Source: Haloferula rosea
Lineage (GTDB): Bacteria; Verrucomicrobiota; Verrucomicrobiia; Verrucomicrobiales; Akkermansiaceae
Length of the DNA: 64,000 nucleotides
Direction: 5' to 3'
Assembly: GCF_016595525.1 (NCBI RefSeq)
Contig: NZ_JAENII010000003.1
Coordinates: 1-64,000 of the forward strand
The notes beneath the pieces are model-generated. The model searched no databases and was not told where the DNA came from. It saw nothing but the letters and a program-made list of their open reading frames with translations. A program made the position numbers and the translations under genes. How positions within the stretch are numbered: the stretch's first letter is position 1; the number at the start of each line of letters is the position of its first letter. Shown piece by piece: positions 9,725-18,482 of the stretch.

Positions 9725-11176
9725 CTACTTGGGCGCGGTCACCGCGTGGGGATCGACTTTCCGGCCCTTGAGACGGTTCACGTATTCCGTCGGGATCCGG
9801 TTCCGTTCATCCCGCTTGTCCAGACCGAACCGGTCCTTCGCCTGCAGGAACGGCACCGGACCGTCCTCGGAAAGGTAATCGTTTTGCTCCTTCATCCACA
9901 GGAACAACCGGTTCTTCAGCTTCTCCTTGATCGCGGCATACTCGGGATCCTGCGCGATATTCCTGAGTTCGTGCGGATCACTCTGGGTGTCGAAGAGCAT
10001 CTCCTCCCGGTGCGTGGGATACCTTGCAGCCCCCTTCTTGAGGAAATAATCCACTTCCCTACCGACCTTCTCTTCGCGCTCCAGACGCTCGAGCGTGTTG
10101 AAATTGTGGATGTAGTGGTAGCGACCGTCATGAATCGAACGCTGGGGAAATACGTGCCTCCCGAGCGTCCCCTGATTGACGGTCACGCCATACACGTAGT
10201 CGTGATGATGAGTCGCCTTTCCTGCCAGCACCGGGAGCAGGCTCTTGCCGTCGAATCCCTGCGGACGATCTCCCGCCAGCTCAATCATCGTCGGCACGAA
10301 GTCCGCGAAACTCACCAGTGCCTTGCTTCGCCCCATCGCCACCTTCCCGGGCCACCGGACCATGAATGCCACATTCAATCCTGAATCGTAGCTCGTGAAC
10401 TTGCCTCGTTCCATGCCGTGGTCATCCGCATAGAAGAAAACCGACTTCTCCCGCTGCCCATGCTTGTCGAGCAGCTTCAGAAGAGCCGCGAGTTCCATCT
10501 CCTTCTGCTCGATGTTCGCGTAGTAGTGGGCCGCGGCCTCCTTCGCCGAATCGCTTTGCTTCGCATACGGAGGCAGTACCACATCCCCCGCCTTGAACCG
10601 CGTCTTCTCCATGTAGGGCGAATGGGGAAACTCGCTCGCCACGATCAGGCAGTAGGGATCAGGACCCGGATCCGCCAGGAAACGATCGATCTCCTCGAGT
10701 GGGATCCAGTGCCTCGACGCACCAGGCTTTTCGACCGGCAGGAAACGATGGGACCATGGGAAGCTCTGGTCAGGGCTGACGTGGGATTTCCCGGCAAGCA
10801 CCACCGTGTAGCCACGCTCCTTGAGCAGCGAGGGCAGCGTCTCAATGCCGGGCCGCACCTTGGTGTGGTTCATGAAGCAGCCATTGCGCAGCGGATAGAG
10901 CCCCGTGTAGAGCATCGACCGACTCGGCGCACAGATGGCCTGTCCCGTGAACGCCTTGTCAAAGACGAGCGATTCCTTGGCAAGGGCCGCCGTCGTCGGA
11001 GTCGGAACCGTCGGATGACCGTAGCTCGTATGATTGAAGCGGCTCTGATCATCCCCGAGGAAGAAGACCACATTGGGGCGCGATCCCTTCATCGGGAAAC
11101 CACCCACAGCGTCCTCCGCCGATAGGGATGACAGGACCACCAACAGGACCAGCTTCGTGAATACCAGATTCTTCAT
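9725..11176 (-). CDS. Secreted sulfatase (type I, formylglycine-dependent)
   Basis: A 483-residue sulfatase with a signal peptide (residues 1-20). The metal-binding start is PNVVFFLGDDQSR and the maturation motif CAPSR lies at residues 82-86, so Cys82 is expected to become formylglycine. FFYADDHGMERGKF is the second Asp/His metal cluster. It resembles heparan/N-sulfoglucosamine sulfohydrolase-like enzymes (S1_8-type), but substrate cannot be assigned. The hydrolysis of sulfate esters from polysaccharide would occur in the periplasm or outside. No maturase (FGE or anSME) is in the window. SD-like GAGG precedes the ATG by 7 bases, unlike many genes here. Confidence 0.92.
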   Translation of the reverse strand: MKNLVFTKLVLLVVLSSLSAEDAVGGFPMKGSRPNVVFFLGDDQSRFNHTSYGHPTVPTPTTAALAKESLVFDKAFTGQAICAPSRSMLYTGLYPLRNGCFMNHTKVRPGIETLPSLLKERGYTVVLAGKSHVSPDQSFPWSHRFLPVEKPGASRHWIPLEEIDRFLADPGPDPYCLIVASEFPHSPYMEKTRFKAGDVVLPPYAKQSDSAKEAAAHYYANIEQKEMELAALLKLLDKHGQREKSVFFYADDHGMERGKFTSYDSGLNVAFMVRWPGKVAMGRSKALVSFADFVPTMIELAGDRPQGFDGKSLLPVLAGKATHHHDYVYGVTVNQGTLGRHVFPQRSIHDGRYHYIHNFNTLERLEREEKVGREVDYFLKKGAARYPTHREEMLFDTQSDPHELRNIAQDPEYAAIKEKLKNRLFLWMKEQNDYLSEDGPVPFLQAKDRFGLDKRDERNRIPTEYVNRLKGRKVDPHAVTAPK

Positions 11177-11216
11177 CGTTTGACCTCACCGGGAGGGGTT
11201 TCATGGAAAGAGGCAA

Positions 11217-11225
11217 AGCTTACCA
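11217..11225 (-). promoter_or_regulatory. Extended -10 element before the sulfatase gene
   Basis: On the minus strand TGGTAAGCT fits TGnTAnnnT. It is 40 bases before the ATG at 11176, leaving room for a leader with a GAGG ribosome-binding site. Confidence 0.35.
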
Positions 11226-11278
11226 AGTGACCATCCGCTGAAAAGTCCCCTAAACCGGGTAGGCGACTCCCTCACCTG

Positions 11279-12157
11279 CTAGAGTTCGCGGTAGGACATC
11301 GAGAAGGTGTCCCCGTCCTCGATCCGACCGCTCTTCAGTCCCTTCATGAACCACCGCATCCGTTGCTCGGACGTTCCGTGGGTGAAGGAATGGGGAACCA
11401 CCCGCCCCTGCATCTTCCGCTGGATCGCATCGTCCCCGATCGCATTGGCGGCACGCATCGCTTCCTCGATGTCTCCGTCCTCCAGATACTTGCGCGAGTG
11501 ATGGGCCCACACTCCGGCCAGATAATCGGCCTGCAGCTCCAGGCGGACGGAATACTCGTTGTAGTCGGGCTGACCCCGCTTTGCCGCCACCTTGTCGGAG
11601 GTTCCCAGTAGCTTCTGCACATGGTGTCCCACCTCATGGGCGATCACGTAGGCTTGGGCAAAATCCCCCGGCGCCTCGAAGGTCTTGGCCAGTTCGTCGT
11701 AGAAACTCAGGTCGATGTAGACCTTCCGATCCGCCGGGCAATAAAACGGCCCCATCTCGGACTGCCCGGTGCCGCATGCCGTCGAAACCTGACCCCGATA
11801 GACCGTCATGCCCGGCTCTTCGTAGCGCAGTCCCACCCGTGCGAACTCCTTGGCCCATACATCCTCCGTATCCCCCAGGACCACACTCACAAACTCGAAT
11901 CTCTCCTGCTCCTCCGGGCTGACCTGAACCGACTGACTCGTCGTCGATCCGCCGCCATCCATCAGCATGCTTGGATCCACCAGCCCCATCTTCCACGCCG
12001 CGAAACCCAGCACCCCGATGATCAACAGCCCCTTGATCCCGAAGGTCCTCCCGATCAGTGCAACCAAGGTGAAAAGGCCACCCCCTCCTCCTCCGGAAGC
12101 ACGACGTCCCCGGGCATCTTCCACATTCGAACTCTTTCTACGACCTTTCCACTCCAT
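11279..12157 (-). CDS. ypfJ: Putative neutral zinc metallopeptidase (YpfJ family)
   Basis: A 292-residue protein of the PF04228 type. A transmembrane helix at residues about 27-52 (GLFTLVALIGRTFGIKGLLI onward) follows a basic, low-complexity N-terminus, so the enzyme domain is outside the membrane. The zinc motif HEVGHH lies in YVIAHEVGHHVQKLLG and a second segment LELQADYLAGVWA supplies the downstream Glu. The conserved ends FSHGTSEQR-like (HGTSEQRMRWFMKGLKSG) also fit. Function in bacteria is poorly known, and substrate is not predictable. It sits alone between sulfatase and cysteine desulfurase genes, all on the minus strand. Confidence 0.9.
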   Translation of the reverse strand: MEWKGRRKSSNVEDARGRRASGGGGGGLFTLVALIGRTFGIKGLLIIGVLGFAAWKMGLVDPSMLMDGGGSTTSQSVQVSPEEQERFEFVSVVLGDTEDVWAKEFARVGLRYEEPGMTVYRGQVSTACGTGQSEMGPFYCPADRKVYIDLSFYDELAKTFEAPGDFAQAYVIAHEVGHHVQKLLGTSDKVAAKRGQPDYNEYSVRLELQADYLAGVWAHHSRKYLEDGDIEEAMRAANAIGDDAIQRKMQGRVVPHSFTHGTSEQRMRWFMKGLKSGRIEDGDTFSMSYREL

Positions 12158-12174
12158 GATGATTCAAATTCAGT

Positions 12175-12183
12175 TGGCTAGCA
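12175..12183 (-). promoter_or_regulatory. Extended -10 element before ypfJ-like gene
   Basis: Minus-strand TGCTAGCCA is a good extended -10 with TG and TA in register. It ends 17 bases before the ATG at 12157, giving a leader of about ten bases. Confidence 0.35.
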
Positions 12184-12240
12184 TTAGCGGAAGCCACGCC
12201 CGCCGACAAGGAACAGATCGCCCCACCCTCTTCATCCACC

Positions 12241-13425
12241 TCACGGCGAATACACCGTCACCGGGCCGGTCCCCCCACCCTGCACCCGCCTCAGTCGCTC
12301 CACCGCGCTGACCACCGCTTCCACCCCGGCGTCGCAGTCGGACTGAGTCGTCAGCTTTGAAAAGCCGAACCGCAGGCTGCTCTTTGCCTTGTCGTCGCTG
12401 AAACCCATCGCCTTCTGCACATGCGACGGCTTCTGCTTTCCCGTCATGCACGCACTCCCGGCCGAACACGCCACACCCCGCTCATCCAGAAGCACCAGCA
12501 GGCCCGCCGCTTCACATCGATCGAAGGACAAGTGCGAGGTCGTCGGCACCCGGTGGATCAAATCCCCATTCACCGTCACCCCCTGCACCCGCTCGACCAA
12601 TGCCGACTCAAATCCATCGCGTAATGCAGCCACCCGCTGCATCGCTTCCTTCTGGTCCTTGAGCGCAAGCTCTGCCGCTTTCCCCAGACCGACGATGGCC
12701 GCGACATTCTCCGTCCCGCTCCGCCGGTCCCCCTCCTGGCCACCCCCGCGCACCATCGGCTCAAACCGACAACCGCGGCGCACATAGAGCGCTCCCACTC
12801 CCTTCGGGCCATGGAACTTGTGACCACTCAGCGAAAGAAAATCGATGTCGAGCCCGCCAACCTCGACCGGCACCTTCCCCACCGCCTGGATCGCATCGGT
12901 GTGGAAGGCCAGACCGTGCTCACGCGCCACCGCCGCCGCGTCCTCCACCGGCTGGATCACTCCGGTCTCGTTGTTCACCCACATCAGGGACACGAAGCCC
13001 CCTCCCTCCGCCGCCTTCTCACAGGCAGCACGGTAGGCCTCCTCATCCAAGCGCCCGCCCGCATCCACCGGCACCCGCACCACCTCGTAGCCCACCTTCT
13101 CGAAGGTCTCGATCGGCTTGAGCACCGCACTGTGCTCGATCTCGGAAGTCACCACCGTCCCGCTCTTCCGGCCCACCAGTCGGGCCAGCCACTTCAGTGC
13201 CATGTTCGTGCTCTCCGTCCCCCCACCCGTGAAAACAAGCTCCTCCGTCGACGCCTCGATCAACGCCGCCACCTGCTCGCGGGCCGACTCGATCGCATCC
13301 CGTGCTTCACGCGCCCCGGCATACGACGCATTCGGGTTGCAGAACCGATCCCGCAGCCACGGCACCATCGCCTCATACACCTCAGGCAGCATCGGAGTCG
13401 TCGCATTCGCATCGAGGTAAATCAC
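12241..13425 (-). CDS. Cysteine desulfurase (NifS/IscS type)
   Basis: A 394-residue PLP-dependent aminotransferase class V enzyme that takes sulfur from cysteine for Fe-S clusters or thiolated cofactors. MIYLDANATTPM is the typical start, TSEIEHSAVLKP carries the active-site His, LSGHKFHGPKG carries the PLP-binding Lys, and the mobile loop with the catalytic Cys is GVACSAGSACMTGKQKPSH. No IscU, IscR or Suf genes are adjacent, so it may be a stand-alone enzyme, for example for tRNA thiolation. It is divergent from the GntR gene (96 bases between starts), which might link their control. Confidence 0.92.
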   Translation of the reverse strand: MIYLDANATTPMLPEVYEAMVPWLRDRFCNPNASYAGAREARDAIESAREQVAALIEASTEELVFTGGGTESTNMALKWLARLVGRKSGTVVTSEIEHSAVLKPIETFEKVGYEVVRVPVDAGGRLDEEAYRAACEKAAEGGGFVSLMWVNNETGVIQPVEDAAAVAREHGLAFHTDAIQAVGKVPVEVGGLDIDFLSLSGHKFHGPKGVGALYVRRGCRFEPMVRGGGQEGDRRSGTENVAAIVGLGKAAELALKDQKEAMQRVAALRDGFESALVERVQGVTVNGDLIHRVPTTSHLSFDRCEAAGLLVLLDERGVACSAGSACMTGKQKPSHVQKAMGFSDDKAKSSLRFGFSKLTTQSDCDAGVEAVVSAVERLRRVQGGGTGPVTVYSP

Positions 13426-13502
13426 GCCGCCATCGTAGGCCGTCCGCCCGCCGCATCAATCGTTTCCGAATGCCCCTCCCATCATTGCGGAATCGAATCC
13501 CG

Positions 13503-13514
13503 TGGTGTTACCCT
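13503..13514 (+). promoter_or_regulatory. GntR/FCD-type operator overlapping an extended -10
   Basis: TGGTGTTACC contains the GGTnnnACC core typical of FadR/FCD-type GntR operators. It overlaps a -10 (TGTTACCCT, 13506-13514) that ends 6 bases before the ATG at 13521. Binding here would block the promoter, so simple autoregulation is likely. Inferred from sequence only. Confidence 0.4.
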
Positions 13515-13520
13515 CCGCTC

Positions 13521-14198
13521 ATGCAACGCCTCAGCGCCCGGATCGCCAGCGAACTCGAAGCCGAGATTCTCGCTGGAAAGATCCCCAAGGAAGAACGATT
13601 GCCGTCCGAGGAAAAGCTGTGCGTCCGCTTCGATGCCAGCCGCACGGTCATCCGCGAGGCCATCCAACAACTCCGCGGCCGCGGGCTCCTCCGCACCCAG
13701 AAGGGCTCCGGCACCTACCTCGCCGACCCCAGCCTGGAATCACTCGGCTCCGCCGTCGAAACCTACTCCATCCTCGTCGAGGAAGCCGACTTCCTCGAAC
13801 TCATCGACTTCCGGATCCTCGTCGAGTCGGAGTGCGCCCGACTCGCCGCCCAGCTCGCCGGCGCCCATGCCATCTCCGACATCCGTCGGGCCCTCGAACA
13901 GATGAAGGCCAGCGAAGGATCACGCCGCCCCTTCAGCAAGGCCGACATCAGCTTCCACATGGCCATCGCCCTCGCCTGCCCGAACCGCATCTACGCCACC
14001 CTGCTCGGCGCACTCGAAAAGCGCTGCATCGACTACGCCCAGACCAACCGCGGACACGACCAATGGTATGGCGAGGTCATCGAGCAGCACGAAGCCATCC
14101 TTGATGCCATCGAGCTCGGTCGCGGAGACCAGGCCGCCGACGCCATGCGCCGCCACCTGCTCAGCTCACGACGCCACTTCGTCGACTTGAAAGAGTAG
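13521..14198 (+). CDS. GntR-family transcriptional regulator (FCD/FadR subfamily)
   Basis: A 225-residue regulator. The N-terminal winged helix-turn-helix is clear (AGKIPKEERLPSEEKLCVRF, then SRTVIREAIQQLRGRGLL and a QKGSGTYLA wing). The C-terminal all-helical FCD ligand domain (residues about 90-225) has the metal-site-like pattern FRILVESECARLAA, DISFHMAIALA and EVIEQHEAILDAI, with His and Asp residues usual for organic-acid-binding FCD members. The reading frame is open 73 codons upstream, but the ATG at 13521 begins the conserved domain and follows a promoter/operator-like site. The effector is probably a small carboxylate or sugar acid; this is a family-level inference. Divergent from the cysteine desulfurase gene. 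Confidence 0.9.
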   Translation: MQRLSARIASELEAEILAGKIPKEERLPSEEKLCVRFDASRTVIREAIQQLRGRGLLRTQKGSGTYLADPSLESLGSAVETYSILVEEADFLELIDFRILVESECARLAAQLAGAHAISDIRRALEQMKASEGSRRPFSKADISFHMAIALACPNRIYATLLGALEKRCIDYAQTNRGHDQWYGEVIEQHEAILDAIELGRGDQAADAMRRHLLSSRRHFVDLKE

Positions 14199-14209
14199 CC
14201 ACCCGCCAC

Positions 14210-14872
14210 TCACACCACCCATAGATCCGCCGCCACCGCTTCACCCAGTTTCAGCGGCTGGCCGGCCACCTCGATCTCGACGATGCCACCCAGCCGGTCA
14301 CAGCCGACCACCTGAAGCTCCGCCCCCGGTCGCAGCCCCGCCTTCTGCAGCCACTGGAGGAATTCCGGCTCATCCCGTGACACCCGGACCAGCCGGCACG
14401 GCCCCGGTTCACGATCCACCATCGGCCGCGATCGATCCTCACGCATCGCCCCCGTCGCATCCGGGATCGGATCACCATGCGGATCATAGGCCGGCCGACC
14501 CAGCATCTCATCAATCCTCTCCACCAATAGGTCGGACAAGGCATGCTCCAACACCTCGGCCTCGTCGTGCACGTGAGCCCAGTCGAGATGCATCACCTCG
14601 ACCAGAAACAGCTCGATCAAGCGGTGGCGACGCAGCACCTGCAGCGCCATCAGCCGCCCCTTGTCCAGCATCTCCACTCCCTTCCGAGGGTGGTAGCGGA
14701 TGAAGGCCTCCTTATCGAGGTGCTTCATCATCGTCGTCACGGTTCCAGGCGTCAGCTCCAGAGCTTCGGCGATCTTCCCGATCGGCACCAGGGCCTGCTC
14801 GTCGGAGTGCTCGGCGATCCCGTAGATCGCCTTCAGGTAGTTCTCGACCGTGCTGCTCGGCATGACGCTCAA
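14210..14872 (-). CDS. DtxR/MntR-family metal-dependent transcriptional regulator
   Basis: A 220-residue protein with an N-terminal winged helix (SSTVENYLKAIYGIAEHSD, then IGKIAEALELTPGTVTTMMKHL), a dimerisation/metal-binding domain containing HLDWAHVHDEAEVLEHALSD with the conserved Glu and His ligands, and a C-terminal FeoA/SH3-like domain (LRPGAELQVVGCDRLGGIVEI). It binds DNA when Mn(II) or Fe(II) is bound and normally represses metal uptake genes. No uptake gene is next to it in the window. A perfect 14-bp palindrome sits directly in front of its start (14882-14895), consistent with autoregulation. Confidence 0.92.
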   Translation of the reverse strand: MSVMPSSTVENYLKAIYGIAEHSDEQALVPIGKIAEALELTPGTVTTMMKHLDKEAFIRYHPRKGVEMLDKGRLMALQVLRRHRLIELFLVEVMHLDWAHVHDEAEVLEHALSDLLVERIDEMLGRPAYDPHGDPIPDATGAMREDRSRPMVDREPGPCRLVRVSRDEPEFLQWLQKAGLRPGAELQVVGCDRLGGIVEIEVAGQPLKLGEAVAADLWVV

Positions 14873-14881
14873 ACCATGCGG

Positions 14882-14895
14882 TTTGATGCATCAAA
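14882..14895. promoter_or_regulatory. Perfect palindrome, candidate DtxR/MntR-type operator
   Basis: TTTGATGCATCAAA is a perfect 14-bp dyad 10 bases upstream of the regulator's ATG and 21 bases downstream of the squalene/phytoene synthase-family stop codon. Size, AT-rich arms and position fit a DtxR/MntR operator for self-control. Confidence 0.5.
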
Positions 14896-14915
14896 GTCCA
14901 GCGGAGATCCGCCGT

Positions 14916-15815
14916 TCACATCCACCACGCCTGCCACAGACACCGGCGCACCGTCGATCGCGATACCTTCACGCCGCCCTCCATCCGTTCCCAATCCGCG
15001 CCGTCCAACAGATCCAGCGTTTCCCTCCCCAGCCGTGCCGGCAATGCCACCGCCACCTTGAGCCGACGCCCCCCCATCGCTGCCGCGTAGCGCTCACCCT
15101 CGGCCATCCACTCACGCGCCGTCGACCGCCACCGCGCCGCCACCGCCATCACCTCGTCGCGATCCCGAGGATCCCGCACCGGCAGATAGCAGCGCCCCTC
15201 CTTCAGGTCACCCGGCAGATCGCGCAGAATGTTCACCAGTTGCAGCCCCTTGCCGAAGCGGTCGCCGACCGCCGCCAATGGATCCGCAGGCTCCCTTGAA
15301 AATCGTTCCCCCAGCGTCTCGAACCCGATCCGGGTCCAGAACACCCCCACACATCCCGCCACCCGATGACAGTAGTCCAACAAGGCCTCATCATCCGGCA
15401 ACACCCCTCCCCCTTCACCGAAACGCTGCACATCCAGACGCTGCCCACCCGTGATCGTGGCCACCACCTCGCGCACCAGCGAGCGCTCCCCCGCAGGCAG
15501 CTCGGCCAACAGCCCGAAAGCCTCATGCAGACGCTCCAACAACCGCTTCTCCCCGTCGTGCCGCTGGCGGGATGAAAACCCACTCAGATCCTCACGCCAT
15601 GCCGCACTTCCACCTTCCATCTCCGCGATGAATCCGTCCAACAGCTCCAGTCGCTCCGCCGCAGGCACCTCCGCCGTGTCCGCCAGCGTGTCACTCGCCC
15701 GTGCCAGCAGGTAGGCCAGACTGACCGATGGACGCATCGGGCCCGGGAGCACCCGCAGCGACAGGTAGAACGAGCGCGACACATCGCGCAACAAAGTGGC
15801 ATCCGGGCTCGCCAT
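14916..15815 (-). CDS. Squalene/phytoene synthase-family protein
   Basis: A 299-residue prenyl-synthase-fold protein of the head-to-head condensing trans-isoprenyl diphosphate synthases. The first Asp-rich region is RASDTLADTAEV and the second is GLQLVNILRDLPGDLKEGRCYLP, both expected to hold Mg-diphosphate. Such enzymes make squalene or phytoene for hopanoids or carotenoids. The ATG at 15815 (MASPDATLL) is preferred because the longer in-frame start at 15854 would overlap the upstream kinase gene by 34 bases. It follows the kinase-TPR gene by 5 bases, so the two are probably cotranscribed. No other terpenoid gene is nearby, so the product is unassigned. Confidence 0.85.
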   Translation of the reverse strand: MASPDATLLRDVSRSFYLSLRVLPGPMRPSVSLAYLLARASDTLADTAEVPAAERLELLDGFIAEMEGGSAAWREDLSGFSSRQRHDGEKRLLERLHEAFGLLAELPAGERSLVREVVATITGGQRLDVQRFGEGGGVLPDDEALLDYCHRVAGCVGVFWTRIGFETLGERFSREPADPLAAVGDRFGKGLQLVNILRDLPGDLKEGRCYLPVRDPRDRDEVMAVAARWRSTAREWMAEGERYAAAMGGRRLKVAVALPARLGRETLDLLDGADWERMEGGVKVSRSTVRRCLWQAWWM

Positions 15816-15820
15816 GCGGT

Positions 15821-18349
15821 CTAACGAACGTCGTCGAGGCGCTGGCGGTTCCACGCCAGGGCTTCCTCGTATTCCTCGCTGCCCGGCCGTTCCCGGTTCA
15901 GATTCTCCCAGGTTTTCACCGCCTGGGTGAAGGCACTGGAAGACAGGTCGTCATTCCCCACCAACTGCGCCGCATGTCCGAGATCACCCAGCAGATACCC
16001 GAGCGAACGCCGGATCTGCTCACCCCTCGCCACACCGTACGGCGTTTCTAGTAGCTGCTGCAGCATCTCCACCGCGCGTTGTTCCGCCACGATCTCCTCC
16101 TCACGCTTGCCGCTGAAACCCAGCATCCTCCCCTTCTCCCACGTCAGCAGGGCGTAGCGGTATCTCGCCATCGGATCCCCCTTCTCGCTGACCGCCATGC
16201 CTTCCAGCAGACGCAGCCCTTCATCGTAAAGTTCGAGCGCCTCCTCACCCTCACCGCGGTCCCGGAGGATGCCGGCCATCAGCCCGCGCTGCGCCGCCAG
16301 CCGCGAGCGCGCCACCACACTGTCAGGCCGCTGCGGAAGCACATCCGTCAGCAGCTTCACCGCCCCCTTCGACATCGATTCCGCCTGGACCACATCCCCT
16401 GCCATCAGTGAACTCTCCGCGATCGCTCCGTAGCACCCCGCCAGCTCGAGCCGCAGGTTCAGATCCTCCGGGCGCTCCTTGATCAGCTCCAGCAGCTTCT
16501 CGGAAGCCATCTGCCGGAGCGCACGCGCATCGCCCATCTCCCCCATCCCATCGAGGATGCCCGCCGAGGAAAGATAACACGCCACCAACTCGGATCGCAG
16601 AATCGCCGCCTCCGGCCGGTGATCCGCAAGCGCATTGAGCTTCTCCGTCGCACGATGAAGAAGCTCCAAGGCCTCCCCCTCCTTGCCCGCCACCGCCAGG
16701 AACCGCGATTCATTCAGATCCAGCGTCGCCAGCAGATAGGTCATGCGGTCGCCATCCACCTCGGACTGCGGCACCCGCTCCAGCGCCTGCCGCGCCGCCA
16801 GAAATGCATCCCCCGTCTTCGGGTCATTCTGCTCCTGCAGTAGAAGCGCCAGCACCAGACGGTCCGTCGCAAGCCGCAGATCCAGATCCGCGCTGTCCTC
16901 CAGCTGCTCCGCGGCCTTCACCGCCACTTCAAACCGCCGCGTCGCCTCATTCGGATCCCCCTTGGCCAGCGCGATCTCCGCCAGCTGCAGCCGCGCACGC
17001 GCGCGCTCTTCGTCAAGCTCCGGCACCTGCGCCGTGCGCTCCAGAAAACGATCATAATACGCCTCCAAGCGCGCCAGGCGAAGCTCCCGCCCATCGAGTG
17101 GCGGCAGACTCCGATGACCTTTCTCCATCGCCCACGCAAACAATCGATCGCCGATCAAACGCGACTCCTCGATCCGCGCCAGCCACGTCGTGCGCTCGGT
17201 GGTTAGAGTCGTCCGCGCTTCGTCCTCGGAAGCCTTCGCGATGTCCCGCTGCGACTCCGCCTCGGCCAGACGCCCTTCCAGCGAAGCCACCTCCGCCTTC
17301 CGACCCTCGACCTCACGATCATACTGACTCTGGGCCAACTGCCACAGGAACACCATCGCCACCAGACCCGCCAGCAACGCCCCGGCCGCCAGACTCGCAC
17401 GCCACGCCGCACGCTGCGCCCGCCGATGCTGGTCCAGCACCGCATCCCGCTTCTCCTCCTCCTCCACCGACACCTCGGCGCGGCGGATCAACTGACGAAG
17501 CTCGATCGCATTCGCCGGCCTCGCCAAGGGATCGAGCGCCAGACACCGGTCCAGAATTTCACGGTAGAGCAGCTCCAGCTCATTCGACGGCCCGTCCGGC
17601 CATTCGATCGCCGTCTGCCCCTCCAGCGACTTCGCGATCATCGGCAGATCCGCCGCGATCCCCTCACGCGAAATCTCACCACTCACCGGAGCCACCTGCT
17701 GGAAAGTCTCATCACAGCGCGGGAAGGCCCCCGTCAGCAGACGATACGCCAGCACACCAATCGCAAACACATCCCACCGGTATCCCTCCTCCTCCAGATA
17801 GCCTTCCGCCGACCGCAGTTGCTCCGGCGGCTGGTACAAGCACGCATCCGTGAACTCCTGATGCCCCACACCCGGCATGTTCCCCAGGGCCCAGTCGACC
17901 ACCACCACCCGGTTCTCGTCGTCGAAAAACACATTCCCCGGCTTCAGGTTCGCATGCGCCACCTGGCGGTCGTGCAGCGCCGCCATCGCATCGACCAATC
18001 CCAGCACCACTTCCCACGAACGCTCCCCCGGAAACTCATCCAGCTGATGCTGCAGCGAGCGCGGTCGCCAGTGACCATCCTCCGTCGGATCCGCCAGACA
18101 CGGCGTCACCCGGGCCGCCGGCCGCGCACGGAAGTCCGCCTCCAGCACCTCCAGCACCCCTTGGGGCCAGCCGCCCTGCTCCAGCCTGGCACACGCCTTT
18201 TCGAGGATTCCACGGTTCACCGCCATCCCGTCGAGCAGCTTCACCGCACTCACCGTGCCGTCATCCTTGACCGCACGAAACACAGCACCACTCGGCCCTG
18301 AGCCAAGCAGTTCACGGTCGCCGAAGGCTTCCAGATGCGGTGATTCCAT
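15821..18349 (-). CDS. Membrane Ser/Thr kinase-like protein with coiled coil and TPR repeats; probable pseudokinase
   Basis: An 842-residue protein. Residues about 8-290 are a PknB-like kinase domain: glycine loop GSGPSGAVF, AVKLL with the ATP-binding Lys, and an APE-like YQPPEQL. The catalytic loop reads HANLKPGN where HRDLKPEN is usual, so the catalytic Asp is Asn; the DFG-equivalent reads DWA and keeps Asp. A transmembrane helix lies near residues 313-333, followed by a coiled coil (about 335-390). Residues about 420-840 are TPR-like helical repeats (RLQLAEIALAKGDPNEATRRF and others). Either a pseudokinase scaffold or a divergent kinase. It lies 5 bases ahead of the squalene/phytoene synthase-family gene. 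Confidence 0.88.
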   Translation of the reverse strand: MESPHLEAFGDRELLGSGPSGAVFRAVKDDGTVSAVKLLDGMAVNRGILEKACARLEQGGWPQGVLEVLEADFRARPAARVTPCLADPTEDGHWRPRSLQHQLDEFPGERSWEVVLGLVDAMAALHDRQVAHANLKPGNVFFDDENRVVVVDWALGNMPGVGHQEFTDACLYQPPEQLRSAEGYLEEEGYRWDVFAIGVLAYRLLTGAFPRCDETFQQVAPVSGEISREGIAADLPMIAKSLEGQTAIEWPDGPSNELELLYREILDRCLALDPLARPANAIELRQLIRRAEVSVEEEEKRDAVLDQHRRAQRAAWRASLAAGALLAGLVAMVFLWQLAQSQYDREVEGRKAEVASLEGRLAEAESQRDIAKASEDEARTTLTTERTTWLARIEESRLIGDRLFAWAMEKGHRSLPPLDGRELRLARLEAYYDRFLERTAQVPELDEERARARLQLAEIALAKGDPNEATRRFEVAVKAAEQLEDSADLDLRLATDRLVLALLLQEQNDPKTGDAFLAARQALERVPQSEVDGDRMTYLLATLDLNESRFLAVAGKEGEALELLHRATEKLNALADHRPEAAILRSELVACYLSSAGILDGMGEMGDARALRQMASEKLLELIKERPEDLNLRLELAGCYGAIAESSLMAGDVVQAESMSKGAVKLLTDVLPQRPDSVVARSRLAAQRGLMAGILRDRGEGEEALELYDEGLRLLEGMAVSEKGDPMARYRYALLTWEKGRMLGFSGKREEEIVAEQRAVEMLQQLLETPYGVARGEQIRRSLGYLLGDLGHAAQLVGNDDLSSSAFTQAVKTWENLNRERPGSEEYEEALAWNRQRLDDVR

Positions 18350-18482
18350 GGCGGGATCTTAGCGGGGTAAGGACGATCAACAACCCCACAATGAAACCGA
18401 ACGAACCAAAAAATGCTTCACGATGCCTGAAAACAAGGCGATTTGTGACACGTAGCCCTTTGAACCGCCCGTCCCTAGAATC

